From assembly GCA_963682055.1 (NCBI GenBank), contig OY821751.1, forward strand, positions 1,488,001 to 1,552,000: a stretch of DNA of 64,000 nucleotides. Direction: 5' to 3'. The notes under the pieces were generated by a model. It was not told the origin of the DNA. It did not search any database and saw only the letters and a program-made list of their open reading frames with translations. Of this stretch, positions 10,411 through 20,812 are shown piece after piece (position 1 is the first letter of the stretch; each line of letters opens with the position of its first letter). Position numbers and translations under genes: made by a program. This DNA is from Primula veris (Eukaryota; Streptophyta; Magnoliopsida; Ericales; Primulaceae).

Positions 10411-11538
10411 TGTTAGGGCCAGATTTATGGCTCATATACTATTTGTTGTCTATTGGTTTGAACTAAATAATTCTAGTTGTATGTTAAGAATTGAAACAGC
10501 CTTTGGTTTCAAGTAATGTTGCAACCTCAGTTGCAACCACAGTTCCAACCTACTGTTCTGCAGGATTCTGTTAAGTTCTTTAATTCTGCATTACTATTAT
10601 TTAATGATGATTATTTGTTTTAAAGTATACAGGATATATTCTCATATGTTTTTAAAGATTTAGTTTATGTATATTGAGAATATTAATGTAATAAGAAAGA
10701 TGTTTCCTAAAATATATAAGGAGATTAGTTTCTAAAGATTTGTTTACTTTAAACTAGGTAATCTAGATCTCTATTTTTATGCAAATCTTTATCACTTGTT
10801 TCAATCTTTATTCTTTATCAAAATAAGTATGATACGTTTAAGATTGACTTAAATATGAAGATTGACTTAAATATGAAGTTAATGTTTCTTATATATATAT
10901 TTAGAAATATTTTATCTCTAAAATATAATATCTTATATGTTACTTGTTTAAGGAAAAAATTAACCCTTATTTCCAAACTAGTTATTAACAGGTACTATCT
11001 TATAAATATTGAGGTGAATCCTACGCTGAGTTATTTTGTGCAATATGGAAAGATTGAAGCCAATTAAAAGAGTAAAAGGCAATCATCAAAGATCTTGAAA
11101 AAATAATATTGTTTTTACTCCTTTATATAGTTGATAACTATGCTTGTAAAAAGTGTGTATTCTAAATTATAAAAAACACAGTGAGCTTTTAAAAGAAAAC
11201 AAAAGAAAACAATGGTGGGATGCCATTGATATTTTGAGTGATAGTTATAAGGTATGAGCAATATAGAGATAGGCAGAAAAACATAGAGCGAGTTTGAGAG
11301 TTTTTCATTAAGACTTGAATCCTATATTGTAAGCTTTTATAATATCATAATTTGGGTGAGTGCCCCGGAGACGTAGCCCAGTTGGGTGAACTCCGTTGTT
11401 AAATGTGCGTGTGATTTAATTCAAGTACATTTAACTATACTGTTCTGTCCATCAATATACTTAGATTTCAACTGTGGTTGCAACTTCACTTGGAACCTAA
11501 CTGCAAAACTGCAATTAGAACAACGGATAGAAATTTCA
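10411..11538 (+). mobile_element. Solo LTR of a SIRE-like copia family
   Basis: It starts TGTTAGGGCC and ends AAATTTCA. CACAC is duplicated at 10406-10410 and 11539-11543, so this is a clean solo LTR of 1128 bp. It matches the reverse complement of the LTRs at 46507-47603 and 50278-51383 along its length (for example the segment ending in GTTGGGTGAACTCCGTTG). 12-bp-period GTTGCAACC motifs lie near both ends (10518-10553 and 11469-11504). It is more diverged than the other LTRs, so it is older. ORFs inside it are chance. Confidence 0.85.
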
Positions 11539-11785
11539 CACACGAATCTAATTAGCACTCTAGCAGTGACCGTAAAGAAAATATCTAAACACTTGTGGTT
11601 TTTAATGCAAACTGTTGTTTCTGCAGTGTTTGAAGAATTTAGAACTTTACGTCTTTGTGAACTAAATTTATAAAGGCTAAATATTTCAAAAATACTAATC
11701 CTATGGAAGCTAAAACTAAAAAAAGGAATACTACTTTGAGAAGAATGTAAAAATAAAAGATATACAGTCACTTATTACAAAGGGT

Positions 11786-12260
11786 CAAATTTCTGTTAAA
11801 AATGGTAATTGGTTGGGTACTAGACCAATTAAATATGGTGATATACATAAGTGATGGTAAATGGGATAAAATCAAAGTTCAACTTCGTATTCCTACTCAT
11901 TTACAAACTTTGTTTGATAAAGAGTTGGATATTAATAGATACGGGAAATATCAGATAATATGGAACAAAGAAGCTTTGGGCAAATTCACTTTTAAATCCA
12001 CTTAAGAAATCATTAAAGAAAAGAATAACATAAGATGGTTTAATACTAATAATTAGTGGGATAAAAGTTTACTAATCTCATGCTTTTTGTGGAAATTGAT
12101 TAACCAAGTTATACCTTTGAATTCTGCAAATAAGAAATTTGGTATTTAAATAGTTTCCAAATCTCAATATTGTTGCCAAGATCAAGAAAAAAAAAACAAT
12201 AATTTCATTCAGGTAAGATTGCTAAGCAGGTGTGGTTATATTTTGAAATATTAAGTTTAA
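11786..12260 (+). pseudogene. LINE reverse transcriptase C-terminal/zinc-binding remnant
   Basis: Translation shows NGNWLGTRPIKYGDI, then IPTHLQTLFDKELDINRYGKYQIIWNKEALGKFTFKST, then after breaks WDKSLLISCFLWKLINQVIPLNSANKKFGI and IAKQVWLYFEI. This is the order found downstream of the RT domain in plant L1-type LINEs (the zf-RVT region: F.W+L, the IP motif, then KQVW.YF). Stops at 12003 and later and the absence of an N-terminus make it a fossil. Confidence 0.65.
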
Positions 12261-12991
12261 AAACATAAGACATGAGGTCCTTCAATATTCTTCTTTGAAT
12301 TAACTCTGCAGTTAGTATTAAGTAACTTGTAGTTCGTTTAATTTTGCAAGGATTAGCCTCATTAATATATTTATCGGTCTGTTTACCCTAAAAAAAAAAA
12401 AGTGTTCTGAAATGTCAGGCTGTTCTTACTCACCATAAATATTTACAAAACGTGTTCTGACATGTCAGGTGTCATGAATAAATTGTCCTTCTTGTTTCTC
12501 ATTCTATACATTTTGTTCTCTGTTCAGAGCCTCGTTGAATGTTTCAGCATTGATCTTATCCATCGCGATTCACCAGAATCTCCTCTTTATGATCCTTCCC
12601 TCACAAAATGGGATCGCCTTAATTCGGCTTTTCATCGCTCAGCTTCTCATAAAGCCATCTTAAACAAACTATCTTCCAAATCTCCTACAGATATCCAAGC
12701 GCAAATAGATCATGTAGACGCAGAATATCTTATAAAATTTTATATAGGAAATCCTCCAATCCCACAATTCACAGTAGCAGACACCGGGAGTGATTTAAGT
12801 TGGGTTCAATGTAAACCTTGCCAACATTGCTTCCCTCAACACAATCCAACATTTGAACCAAAAAACTCCACTTCATATAGAAATATAAATTGCAACACAC
12901 CACTTTAGAAGTCTGTATCTCTTTCGAGTTGTGATCACACCAATAGTACAAGCCCTTGCAATTTTGCTATTACTTATGGTGACTTGACAAA

Positions 12992-13237
12992 TATAAAACA
13001 AATGAGAAACTCAAGTATTTGTGAAAGTCACAATAACGTGAGGATTATTGGTCTATTCTTTATATAGATCTTTACATACAAAATAGTAATGGTAAATTTA
13101 TACATAAAGGAAGGTATAATAAAAACAAATAATTACAATTGATTTCTAATAATTGTAGATGCGTAAATCACTCCAATTATCAACGGATACTTTCCAAACT
13201 AGTAGATAGTGGACTTTGAGCTTGAGCTGTCATATCA
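12992..13237 (-). repeat. 3' LTR of the copia element at 12992-17834
   Basis: 246 bp, identical to the copy at 17589-17834 except for one C/T difference near 13183. The pol frame ends inside it at 13180. Confidence 0.88.
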
Positions 13238-16200
13238 ATTTGAGAGATTTGATTTGTTTTCTTATTATCCTCCCTCAAACTTGGCCGTGATAGGAGGCCT
13301 AGTTTGTTTCGAAGAGTATGCAAGGTTGTACGTGGTAAGGGCTTCGTAAAAATATCAGCGAGTTGTTCGATAGCAGGGACATGGCGAGTTTGAAGAAGAC
13401 CAAGAGCAACTCTCTCACTAACATAGTGATAGTCGATAGCAATATGTTTGCTACGTGCATGAAAAACCGGATTAACTGTCATGAAGAGAGCACTCATGTT
13501 GTCAGAATACAAAACTGGAGTTTCAGGGAGACTAATGCCCAGGTCACGAAAAATGTATGACAACCATGTAAGTTCCGCGGTTGCAAAGGCCATTGCTCGA
13601 TATTCAGCCTCGGAACTAGAGCGGGCCACCGTGGGTTGTCTCTTTGAGCTCCATGATAATAAGTTTTTCCCAAAGAAGGTGCAGTAGCCTGTGGTTGAAC
13701 GTCGAGTTTGAGGACAACCTGCCCAATCAGCATCCGAATAGGCGTAAAGTTGACAACTTGAGGCAGCATAGAGTGTGAGACCAAGAGTAGTAGTTCCCTT
13801 GACATACCGAAGGATTCTTTTTAGCATTTTAAAGTGCGCTTGAGTCGGAGAATGCATGAACTGTGAAATAAAATTAACACAATAAGTTAAATCAGGACGC
13901 GTTAATGTTAAATATTGGAGAGCACCTACCATTTGACGATAAAATCCTTGCTCCGGGTATGGTTCAGTGCTTGTTAGTCCTTTTGTCTTAGGCATCATAG
14001 GTGTAGACATGGGTTTGGAATCAATGAGTCCAGCACGTTCCAGAATATCATCGGCATAGTGAGATTGTGTAAGAAATAGTCCATCAGAAGTGCGTTGTAC
14101 CTGTATGCCAAGAAAATAATGCAAGTCTCCTAGATCTTTTATAGCAAATTCATTGCTCAGTACCTTTAGAAATTGTTCTAACCACTTGGTGGAGGAACCT
14201 GTTAAGATTATATCATCCACGTAAAGTAGTAAAACTAGAGTATTTTCAGAATTATGACAAATAAACAAGGAAGGATCAGCAATACTACAAAAAAATCCAT
14301 AAGAAATTAAAAACGTACTAAAACGATCAAACCACGCCCGAGGAGCTTGTTTTAGCCCATAGAGAGCCTTATGTAATTTGCATACGTACGATGGATGAAT
14401 AGGGTCAATAAAACCAGGGGGTTGGTCCATGTATACAGTTTCTTTAAGATGACCGTGTAAGAATGCGTTTTTAACATCAAGTTGACGTATAAGCCAAGAA
14501 CGCATTAAAGCAAAGGATAAAATAGTACGTATAGTTCCAGATTTGATTACGGGGGAAAAGGTTTCTTTATAGTCTATGCCGTCAAGTTGAAGAAAACCTT
14601 TAGCTACCAAACGAGCTTTGAGACGGTCCAACTCGCCATTAGCAAAGAGTTTGGCTTTGAAGACCCACTTACATCCTATTACATTCATGGAAGCTTCTCG
14701 TGGAACCAAGCTCCATGTAGATGTGGAATGAATAGAGTTTAACTCTTCTTTCATTGCTTGATACCATCCAGGGTGTGCCAACGCACTTTTTAAGGATTTT
14801 GGCTCTCTAGGAATATGCGAAGTTTGATGAACCATGGCATACTTTGGGTTGGGTTTTCGGATGCCACCTTTTGCGCGTGTTGTCATGCGATGACATTGGG
14901 GTTCTGTAACTTCTGTTAGTGGTGAGGAATTTTCCATATTACTTGAATGTGTATGTTGCGAAGATGATTCTGCCACAGGAATGTTTTGCGTAGTTGGTTC
15001 ATATATGGAATCAATTTCATGCGTGTTTTCGTGAGAGATTGGTGATGGTGGTTGCGGTGGAGGTGAAGGATAGGATGGAAGCTCACTGCACTCAGGCGAA
15101 ATTTGCGTATTTAGTGGAGTTCTATTTTCAGAATGGACTAATACAGTTCCGAAGTCTGGGAACAAAGGTGTAGTATTTTGGGTACGAGAATCGTTTTGAG
15201 ATGTAGGACAAGGTGTTATGTCGCACCATTCAGTAAATGTAGCCATATCAAGCTCATCCTCTGATGGTAAATGCAAGTCACCCGGTCTCTTAAATGGAAA
15301 CACTCGTTCATCGAAAGCCACATGTCGGGAAACAAACATACGCCTTGATGTTGGATGAAAACACTTGTATCCCTTATGCTTCTCACTGTAGCCTAAAAAC
15401 ACACAAGGAAGAGATTTTTGATCAAATTTATTTTTTCTGTAATCCCATAAGTATGGAAAACATTTAGAAACAAATACGCGCAATGAACTATAATTAGGAA
15501 CATGACCAAATAATTTAAAATAAGGGGTGTCACCATCAATAGATGTAGAAGGAAGGCGATTAATTAAATAAGAAGCTGTAGCAAAGGCTTCTACCCAAAA
15601 CCTTTTAGGAACATGACTATGAAATAACATGGTCATACCAAGTTCTCTTATGAATCTATGCCGTCTCTCAACAACCCCATTTTGTTCGGGAGTGTGAGGA
15701 CACGAGACTTGATGCAAAATTCCTTGTTGTCGAAGATGATCTTCAAAAGGTATGCTGGAAAATTCACCACCGCCATCGGATTGAAATTTTTTGATCTTCT
15801 TTTCAAATTGTCGATCAACATATTTTTCAAATTGTTTAAAAGCTAAAAAGAAGTCAGATTTGTGTCGTAAAGGAACAAACCACATATAACGGGTAAAATC
15901 ATCAACAAAACAAGCATAAAAACGAAATTTATTAGATGAAATAACAGGAGATGGACCCCATAAATCACAATGTATCTTTTCAAACATAACATTAGATTTC
16001 TTTGAAGATAATTCGAAAGGAAATTTACTAAGTTTTCCTACTTGGCAACTACTACAAAGATTAAAAACTTTAGTGGACCCCGTCACACGGATCGAGCCTT
16101 TAGACTGGAGAAGTTTTATTGATGAATCTTGTGGGTGTCCAAGACGTTGGTGCCAAAGGTCAATAGGTACTGTTCGAAACCGACATGAAAAGTGAGCTTC

Positions 16201-16554
16201 ATGAGGAGCCGTTAAAACATATAAATCACCTTTTCTACGCCCCTTCATCAAGATTTGATTTGTTTCCCTGTCCTTAATAGCGAAACCAACACCAAAAAAT
16301 TCAACATTAATAGGATAATCATCAGTAAGTTGACTAACTGAAAGTAAATTGCGAGCTAAATCAGGTACAAGAAGAACATCTTTTAATTTTAATTGATTAG
16401 GATGAGAACCAATAGTGGTGTCTCCAAGATGAGTAATAGAGAGAGCATCTCCATTACCAATAATCACCGCATCGTTACCTAAGTAACGGCAGAGATTTTC
16501 GAGGATACCTGGATCGCCGGTCATGTGTGAAGAAGCCCCGGTATCAGTTATCCA
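13180..16554 (-). CDS. Copia Pol: protease, integrase, RT, RNase H
   Basis: The frame is open for 1124 codons after the TAG, and the first ATG is at 16524. The protease motif DTGASSHMT sits at the very start, partly upstream of that ATG. Next come the HHCC zinc-binding segment (HQRLGHPQDS...CSSCQVGK), integrase (HCDLWGP, FQSDGGGEF, PEQNGVVERRHR), reverse transcriptase (KARLVAKGFLQ, FLHGHLKETVYM, LLYVDDIILTGSS) and RNase H (YSDADWAG, SSSEAEYRAM, LYSDN). The last residues lie in the 3' LTR. All catalytic motifs look intact, so enzyme function is plausible if the product is made. In this lineage Pol is normally made as a fusion with Gag, which the upstream TAG prevents. Confidence 0.9.
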   Translation of the reverse strand, partial: WITDTGASSHMTGDPGILENLCRYLGNDAVIIGNGDALSITHLGDTTIGSHPNQLKLKDVLLVPDLARNLLSVSQLTDDYPINVEFFGVGFAIKDRETNQILMKGRRKGDLYVLTAPHEAHFSCRFRTVPIDLWHQRLGHPQDSSIKLLQSKGSIRVTGSTKVFNLCSSCQVGKLSKFPFELSSKKSNVMFEKIHCDLWGPSPVISSNKFRFYACFVDDFTRYMWFVPLRHKSDFFLAFKQFEKYVDRQFEKKIKKFQSDGGGEFSSIPFEDHLRQQGILHQVSCPHTPEQNGVVERRHRFIRELGMTMLFHSHVPKRFWVEAFATASYLINRLPSTSIDGDTPYFKLFGHVPNYSSLRVFVSKCFPYLWDYRKNKFDQKSLPCVFLGYSEKHKGYKCFHPTSRRMFVSRHVAFDERVFPFKRPGDLHLPSEDELDMATFTEWCDITPCPTSQNDSRTQNTTPLFPDFGTVLVHSENRTPLNTQISPECSELPSYPSPPPQPPSPISHENTHEIDSIYEPTTQNIPVAESSSQHTHSSNMENSSPLTEVTEPQCHRMTTRAKGGIRKPNPKYAMVHQTSHIPREPKSLKSALAHPGWYQAMKEELNSIHSTSTWSLVPREASMNVIGCKWVFKAKLFANGELDRLKARLVAKGFLQLDGIDYKETFSPVIKSGTIRTILSFALMRSWLIRQLDVKNAFLHGHLKETVYMDQPPGFIDPIHPSYVCKLHKALYGLKQAPRAWFDRFSTFLISYGFFCSIADPSLFICHNSENTLVLLLYVDDIILTGSSTKWLEQFLKVLSNEFAIKDLGDLHYFLGIQVQRTSDGLFLTQSHYADDILERAGLIDSKPMSTPMMPKTKGLTSTEPYPEQGFYRQMVGALQYLTLTRPDLTYCVNFISQFMHSPTQAHFKMLKRILRYVKGTTTLGLTLYAASSCQLYAYSDADWAGCPQTRRSTTGYCTFFGKNLLSWSSKRQPTVARSSSEAEYRAMAFATAELTWLSYIFRDLGISLPETPVLYSDNMSALFMTVNPVFHARSKHIAIDYHYVSERVALGLLQTRHVPAIEQLADIFTKPLPRTTLHTLRNKLGLLSRPSLREDNKKTNQISQIDMTAQAQSPLSTSLESIR

Positions 16555-17535
16555 CTAAGTGAAATCCTGAGCTTGCGAAATTCGCATGGCAGCTAGAGCT
16601 TGAGGAAGATCTTGAGGTTGAAACGACTTGTTGAAGCGATTCCAGCATTGAAGAGCGGTATGATTGTCCTTAAGACAAATTTGACATTTTTCCTTTGTTT
16701 GATTCGAGACATGATTTCCATAGTTTGGTTTTTTATTTGTTGATGAATCGTGGTGTTGATATGGTCGGTTGATTTGATTTGTTTGATGGAAACCTTTTCC
16801 GTTGGAATTGAAATTCCTATAGTTTTGGTTGTTTTTGGAATGGTTAAAATGCTGACCACGATTTTTTTGGGTTGAGAAAGCAAATTCTTGGCTGCTCTTA
16901 TTTAACTGAGTGCGGGTTTCGTAGTCTTGTAGCAACGGAACAATCTCAGCATAAGAAGGCATGGGTGGTTTCATCATGGTGGTGGTAAAATTTTCATATT
17001 TTCCATCCAAACCAGTAAGTAGCATGATAACTTTATTAGAGTCAGGAACTACATAACCAATTGTTGCAAGACTATCACATATGGTTTTAAACTTGCGAAG
17101 ATACTCACCAAGAGTTGTAAAATCTTCTTTGCGCAAATAAGTTAATTGTTGTTGTAGGTGAAGTTGACGTTCCTTAGAAGCTTGCGCATAAGCTGCTTTT
17201 AAGGCCTCCCAAACGTCATTAGAGGTCTCAAGACCTATAACCAAACCAAGCGATTCTTCACTTAAGGTTCCGATGATCCACCCACGGAGTAACCTGTCCG
17301 ATTTTCTCCATGCAACAAACTTCGGATTTATAGTATTTTCCGAAGTACCCATCGATCCTTCATTTGGTTTGATAAATTTTTCGGGTACAGAGGACTCGCC
17401 CGTCAAAAGTTCTACAAGCTCTTGACTCTCAGCCAAGGCCAAAACTTGCTCCCTCCATAGCGGGTAATTTTCGGGATTAAGACGTAAGGTAACAAAGTTA
17501 CCAACATTCAAAGAAATAGTAGTTGAGGAAGCCAT
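16555..17535 (-). CDS. Copia Gag (326 aa, ends at an in-frame TAG)
   Basis: ATG at 17535, about 40 bases after the primer site. The N-terminus (LNVGNFVTLRLNPENYPLWREQVLAL) matches the Retrofit-type copia Gag. The central part is the UBN2-like helical region (LHLQQQLTYLRKEDFTTLGEYLRKFKTICDSLA). A Cys-His box of the CX2CX4HX4C type (CQICLKDNHTALQC) lies near residue 285. The frame ends AQDFT then TAG (16557-16555), and the very next codons are WITDTGAS of the protease in the same frame. In related elements gag and pol are one ORF, so this stop is probably a recent nonsense mutation. Confidence 0.9.
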   Translation of the reverse strand: MASSTTISLNVGNFVTLRLNPENYPLWREQVLALAESQELVELLTGESSVPEKFIKPNEGSMGTSENTINPKFVAWRKSDRLLRGWIIGTLSEESLGLVIGLETSNDVWEALKAAYAQASKERQLHLQQQLTYLRKEDFTTLGEYLRKFKTICDSLATIGYVVPDSNKVIMLLTGLDGKYENFTTTMMKPPMPSYAEIVPLLQDYETRTQLNKSSQEFAFSTQKNRGQHFNHSKNNQNYRNFNSNGKGFHQTNQINRPYQHHDSSTNKKPNYGNHVSNQTKEKCQICLKDNHTALQCWNRFNKSFQPQDLPQALAAMRISQAQDFT

Positions 17536-17575
17536 AAAATAAATTAAGTGATGGTAGACTCTCTAACCCTCACAA

Positions 17576-17588
17576 GGCTCTGGTACCA
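17576..17588 (-). promoter_or_regulatory. tRNA-Met-type primer-binding site
   Basis: The minus strand reads TGGTACCAGAGCC, one base off the usual copia TGGTATCAGAGC that pairs with initiator tRNA-Met. It directly follows the 5' LTR as mapped by LTR-LTR identity. Confidence 0.85.
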
Positions 17589-17834
17589 TATAAAACAAAT
17601 GAGAAACTCAAGTATTTGTGAAAGTCACAATAACGTGAGGATTATTGGTCTATTCTTTATATAGATCTTTACATACAAAATAGTAATGGTAAATTTATAC
17701 ATAAAGGAAGGTATAATAAAAACAAATAATTACAATTGATTTCTAATAATTGTAGATGCGTAAATCACTCCAATTATTAACGGATACTTTCCAAACTAGT
17801 AGATAGTGGACTTTGAGCTTGAGCTGTCATATCA
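17589..17834 (-). repeat. 5' LTR of the copia element at 12992-17834
   Basis: 246 bp and nearly identical to the 3' LTR. Its outer edge (17834) abuts duplicated protease-gene sequence (17835-17864), which repeats 12961-12991. Confidence 0.88.
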
Positions 17835-18270
17835 ATTTGCTATTACTTATGGTGACTTGACAAAAACTTCTGGTAATCTGGGTTCTGAAATTTTTACATT
17901 CAAATCAGCCTCGGGACAAATCATTCCCATTCCTGAAGTAGTTTTTGGGTGTGGGACTCAAACTGCTACTAAATTCTCATAGTACAAAGCTGATGGCATT
18001 CTTGGACTTGGGGGTGGTACAGATTCGTTTATTAATCAAGCAAGCAAACTAATATCAAGAAAATTCTCCTACTGTTTGCCAGCAATTCCGAGAGGTTCAA
18101 ATGCGACAACCAACATAAGTTTTGGCAGTAGCATACAGGTGGAAAGTCCTGGTGCTGTTAATCTCGCGCTAAGAGTAAATGACAAATTCTACATAATTAC
18201 GATAGAAAGCATTTTGGTTAATGACGTGACCATTTCTCTCACGGACCAACAAAAATCAAAGGGTGATAAT

Positions 18271-18505
18271 TGTAACGACCCGGTCCTCCGACCAGACCAC
18301 CACCATCTGCTTACTACCACCAATATTGTCCGTTTTTATCCGATTTCGTCCTCGCTTCTCGGGCCGCACGGCTTTAAAAGGACTTGATGATAGTAAAGAG
18401 GATTTCCTTAGCTTATATACCATATAGTTACTCACATATCTAGGCGAAGTGTGACAATACTTTCTCTTTACACCGGCATTTTTCTACGAAATCCGGGTCC
18501 TTACA
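18271..18505 (+). mobile_element. Solo LTR (235 bp) inside the protease pseudogene
   Basis: It starts TGTAACGACCCGG and ends GGGTCCTTACA. ATAAT is duplicated at 18266-18270 and 18506-18510. Ends of the TGTAAC...GTTACA kind are common in plant Ty3/gypsy LTRs, so a gypsy origin is likely but not proved. The intact paralogue shows the empty site between its equivalents of GGGTGATAAT and GGTGATG. Confidence 0.85.
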
Positions 18506-18899
18506 ATAATGGTGATGCTATTGTTGACTTGGGTACATATTTAACCTACCTTCCAAATGGATTCTATGACAAATTTCTTTTTGAAGTAGAAAAAGTCACC
18601 CTACTCAAGAAGGTTGAAGGTCCCCCATGGATTATGGCCATGTTATAAAAGTCCAGATAACTTAATTTTTCCTAAAATAAAATTAAAATTCGAAGGGGGT
18701 GCTGTGGTGGAGTTGCCAAATACAAGTATATATACACAAATTAATCAAACTATCGTGTGCTTAGCCATTAGACCCAACTTTGAGTATGAGGCCCCAGGAG
18801 TTATAGGAAATTTAGCTCAAGGAAGTTCCTTGATTGGTTTTGACTTGGATAAAAACATTATTTCCATTAAATCAAGCGACTGCACCAAGTCATAGTGGT

Positions 18900-19259
18900 A
18901 TGAGATTGTAATTGAATTTAGCCAGTCATGTGGTGAATCATTTTCGATGGAAATATGGTATGAATAAAATGATATTGTAATGGAAATCTTGTTTATACAA
19001 GTTTTATAAAATTGTAAAGGGTTAGAATCAATCATAAATCAAAAATCAAACGATCGAGATTATCAGTTCAAACATAACCGGCCACGACTTTGTATGAAAT
19101 GGCTTGGTAGACTTATTCAGAAAGAACAATAGGTGACTAATATTGATTTCAGTTATCGCTTGGCCAGTCACCACAAGTTCTTACAGCGGCAGTGGATTGA
19201 CGAAGATAGGGTGTAACGTTGAAAGTATGTTTATGAAAATAAGACATATATATATATAT
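18900..19259. other. 3' flank of the protease pseudogene
   Basis: The first about 60 bases match the 3' UTR-like sequence after the intact gene and at 46283-46343 and 53223-53285. The rest holds no recognised feature. It ends in an AT microsatellite at 19247-19259 next to E2. Confidence 0.6.
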
Positions 19260-19462
19260 TGTTGTAAGATTATTGGACTATTGGGCCTTGGGCCTAAGTT
19301 GAGCTTTCTATCTTGTATAACCCTAACCTCTAGTATATAAAAAAGGTTAGGGTTCCCTTGTATTCATATATTCTGATTAATAAACACCTACGGTTCCCTC
19401 TCTCTATGTTCTCTCTATATCTCCTATATAATATATATACTGAACTAATAAGACTCACAACA
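19260..19462 (+). repeat. 5' LTR of E2
   Basis: 203 bp, TGTTGTAAGATT to GACTCACAACA. It is clearly related to the E1 LTR at both ends but diverged in the middle. Confidence 0.85.
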
Positions 19463-20683
19463 CGTTATCAGCACTTTGCTCGCGGAGATTAGAGTATACG
19501 CTTGGAGATTGGACTAAAAGCTATGAATCTGGTATATACAATATAAACTTTGAGGTTTATCCGGCTTTAATTGAGTTATTGCTATATCGATCATCACCAA
19601 AATACCCGGAGGAAGGTAGACAATATTTTTTAATTAATTTGGTGCGTTATGTATACAAGCAGATAACTAGTATAATATATTGCATGACACTGTTTTTGCT
19701 TGCGATAACTACTAGAACCAGTTGTGTTTTATAAGAAAAAAAACCATTGGAAGCTACTGATTAAAAGAAATTATATATATGCAAGTCATAAAAGTACAAA
19801 TAGTATGATATTTGACATATTGCGCATGCCCTGGTGTATGATTTGCCTAAGGTAATATTATAAGATATTTTGGCATATAAATTTATGTAAATCACCATAT
19901 TGGTAAGTCGTACTAACAATATTACCTATACGACATAAGAAGACTAAATATATTAATATTTGGTGTAATCGTCATTGAAATTATTGATTCTAATAACACA
20001 GTATGTACGACATATGTATGTGAACATGAAATCCACTAAATAAGTAGTTTACTTAAATTACAGTAGTGATCCATGTAGTTTACCCCTATTTACAGAGCTG
20101 CATATAAGTTTAAATCTGTATATATTTGGTCATCATCTAAACTAGGAAATTACCATATGAATGGAAATTGCGTGTATATTGTAAATTGGTAAATAAAATA
20201 TATTACGTACATGAATGATTTAGTTACCATGTATAAAACTTACACATATAGCAATAGAATAATTAAATATTGAGTAATATCTTGCTTAGTGTAAATTGGT
20301 AAATTTAGATTGTCCTAATATGAACTACCATGCTACTGCTATATTATTTAATCATGCAAGCAGGTATGATCTATGTAATATTTATTTACTGCCATGTGTA
20401 AAATATGGTAATTTGCGAAATCATATATTTTCACATTTAAGTTGGAAAAATTATGAACCTTCCCCAACTAGGCTCACCTATTTGGATACGATGTCTAGGA
20501 AAGATATAGGCGGAAGTCGATATCCTAATGAGGTCGGGTTTTAAGTGGCATTCGTGCCCTCCACCCTCACCGTCTTTCCTGGTCGTTTTTCAAGTAGAGC
20601 TACCGAAAAGGGTTGACTAAATAATAATTTCCCCGAGTGTGTTTATATAGTGATGTATGTTTCGCCGAATTGGTGTTTCAGTA

Positions 20684-20812
20684 TCGACCCGTCGTTCGAT
20701 CAATGAGAACCGATTCACATGAGAAGCAAAACTAATATTTTCGAACCTGTCATTTCGAAATAAAGTTTGTGCTTGTGCAAACCATAAACATATAAACCAG
20801 TCGTTTTATATG
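20684..20812 (+). repeat. Constant-loop hairpins in E2 (5' group)
   Basis: These are the counterparts of 2789-2916 in E1. The stems are the same; the loops read CCCGTCGT, CCTGTCAT and CCAGTCGT. The 8-bp stem CATATAAA with TTTATATG (20789-20796 and 20805-20812) is fully conserved. Confidence 0.75.

Larger units (their letters stand above)
12992..17834 (-). mobile_element. Young Ty1/copia element (Ale/Retrofit-like) in the protease pseudogene
   Basis: LTRs of 246 bp lie at 12992-13237 (3') and 17589-17834 (5') and differ at one base. The minus strand carries, in order, the primer site (17588-17576), gag, protease, integrase, RT and RNase H. The whole gag-pol frame is open except for one TAG at 16557-16555. 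The LTR ends are not TG...CA: as mapped they run TGATATGAC to TTTTATA. The host sequence on the two sides is a duplicated 25-30 bp, far longer than the usual 5. A GAGGGAGGA purine tract lies about 35 bases inside the 3' LTR boundary rather than next to it, which hints that the 5' LTR lost its first bases. Confidence 0.9.
12462..18895 (+). pseudogene. CDR1-like aspartyl protease pseudogene split by two LTR insertions
   Basis: Three blocks, 12462-12991, 17865-18270 and 18511-18895, align with the intact paralogue at 44071-45420. Block 1 has the signal peptide (FLFLILYILFSVQSLVECFS), the propeptide and the first active site ADTGSDLSWVQC. Block 2 has YGDLTKTSGNLGSE and the Cys-rich core. Block 3 has VDLGTYLTYLP and the C-terminus to the stop at 18893-18895. 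Lesions are a TAG at 12906-12908 replacing a Cys codon, a 4.8-kb copia insertion, a TAG at 17980-17982, a 235-bp solo LTR, and a deletion with frameshift near 18630-18650. The order of the point lesions relative to the insertions is unknown. Confidence 0.9.

Noticed and set aside
11386..11771. Overlapping ORFs of 95 and 116 codons on opposite strands
   Set aside because: They lie across the end of a solo LTR; no homology features and no start context.
13363..13687. Plus-strand ORFs of 60-68 codons
   Set aside because: They are antisense shadows of the copia RNase H region.
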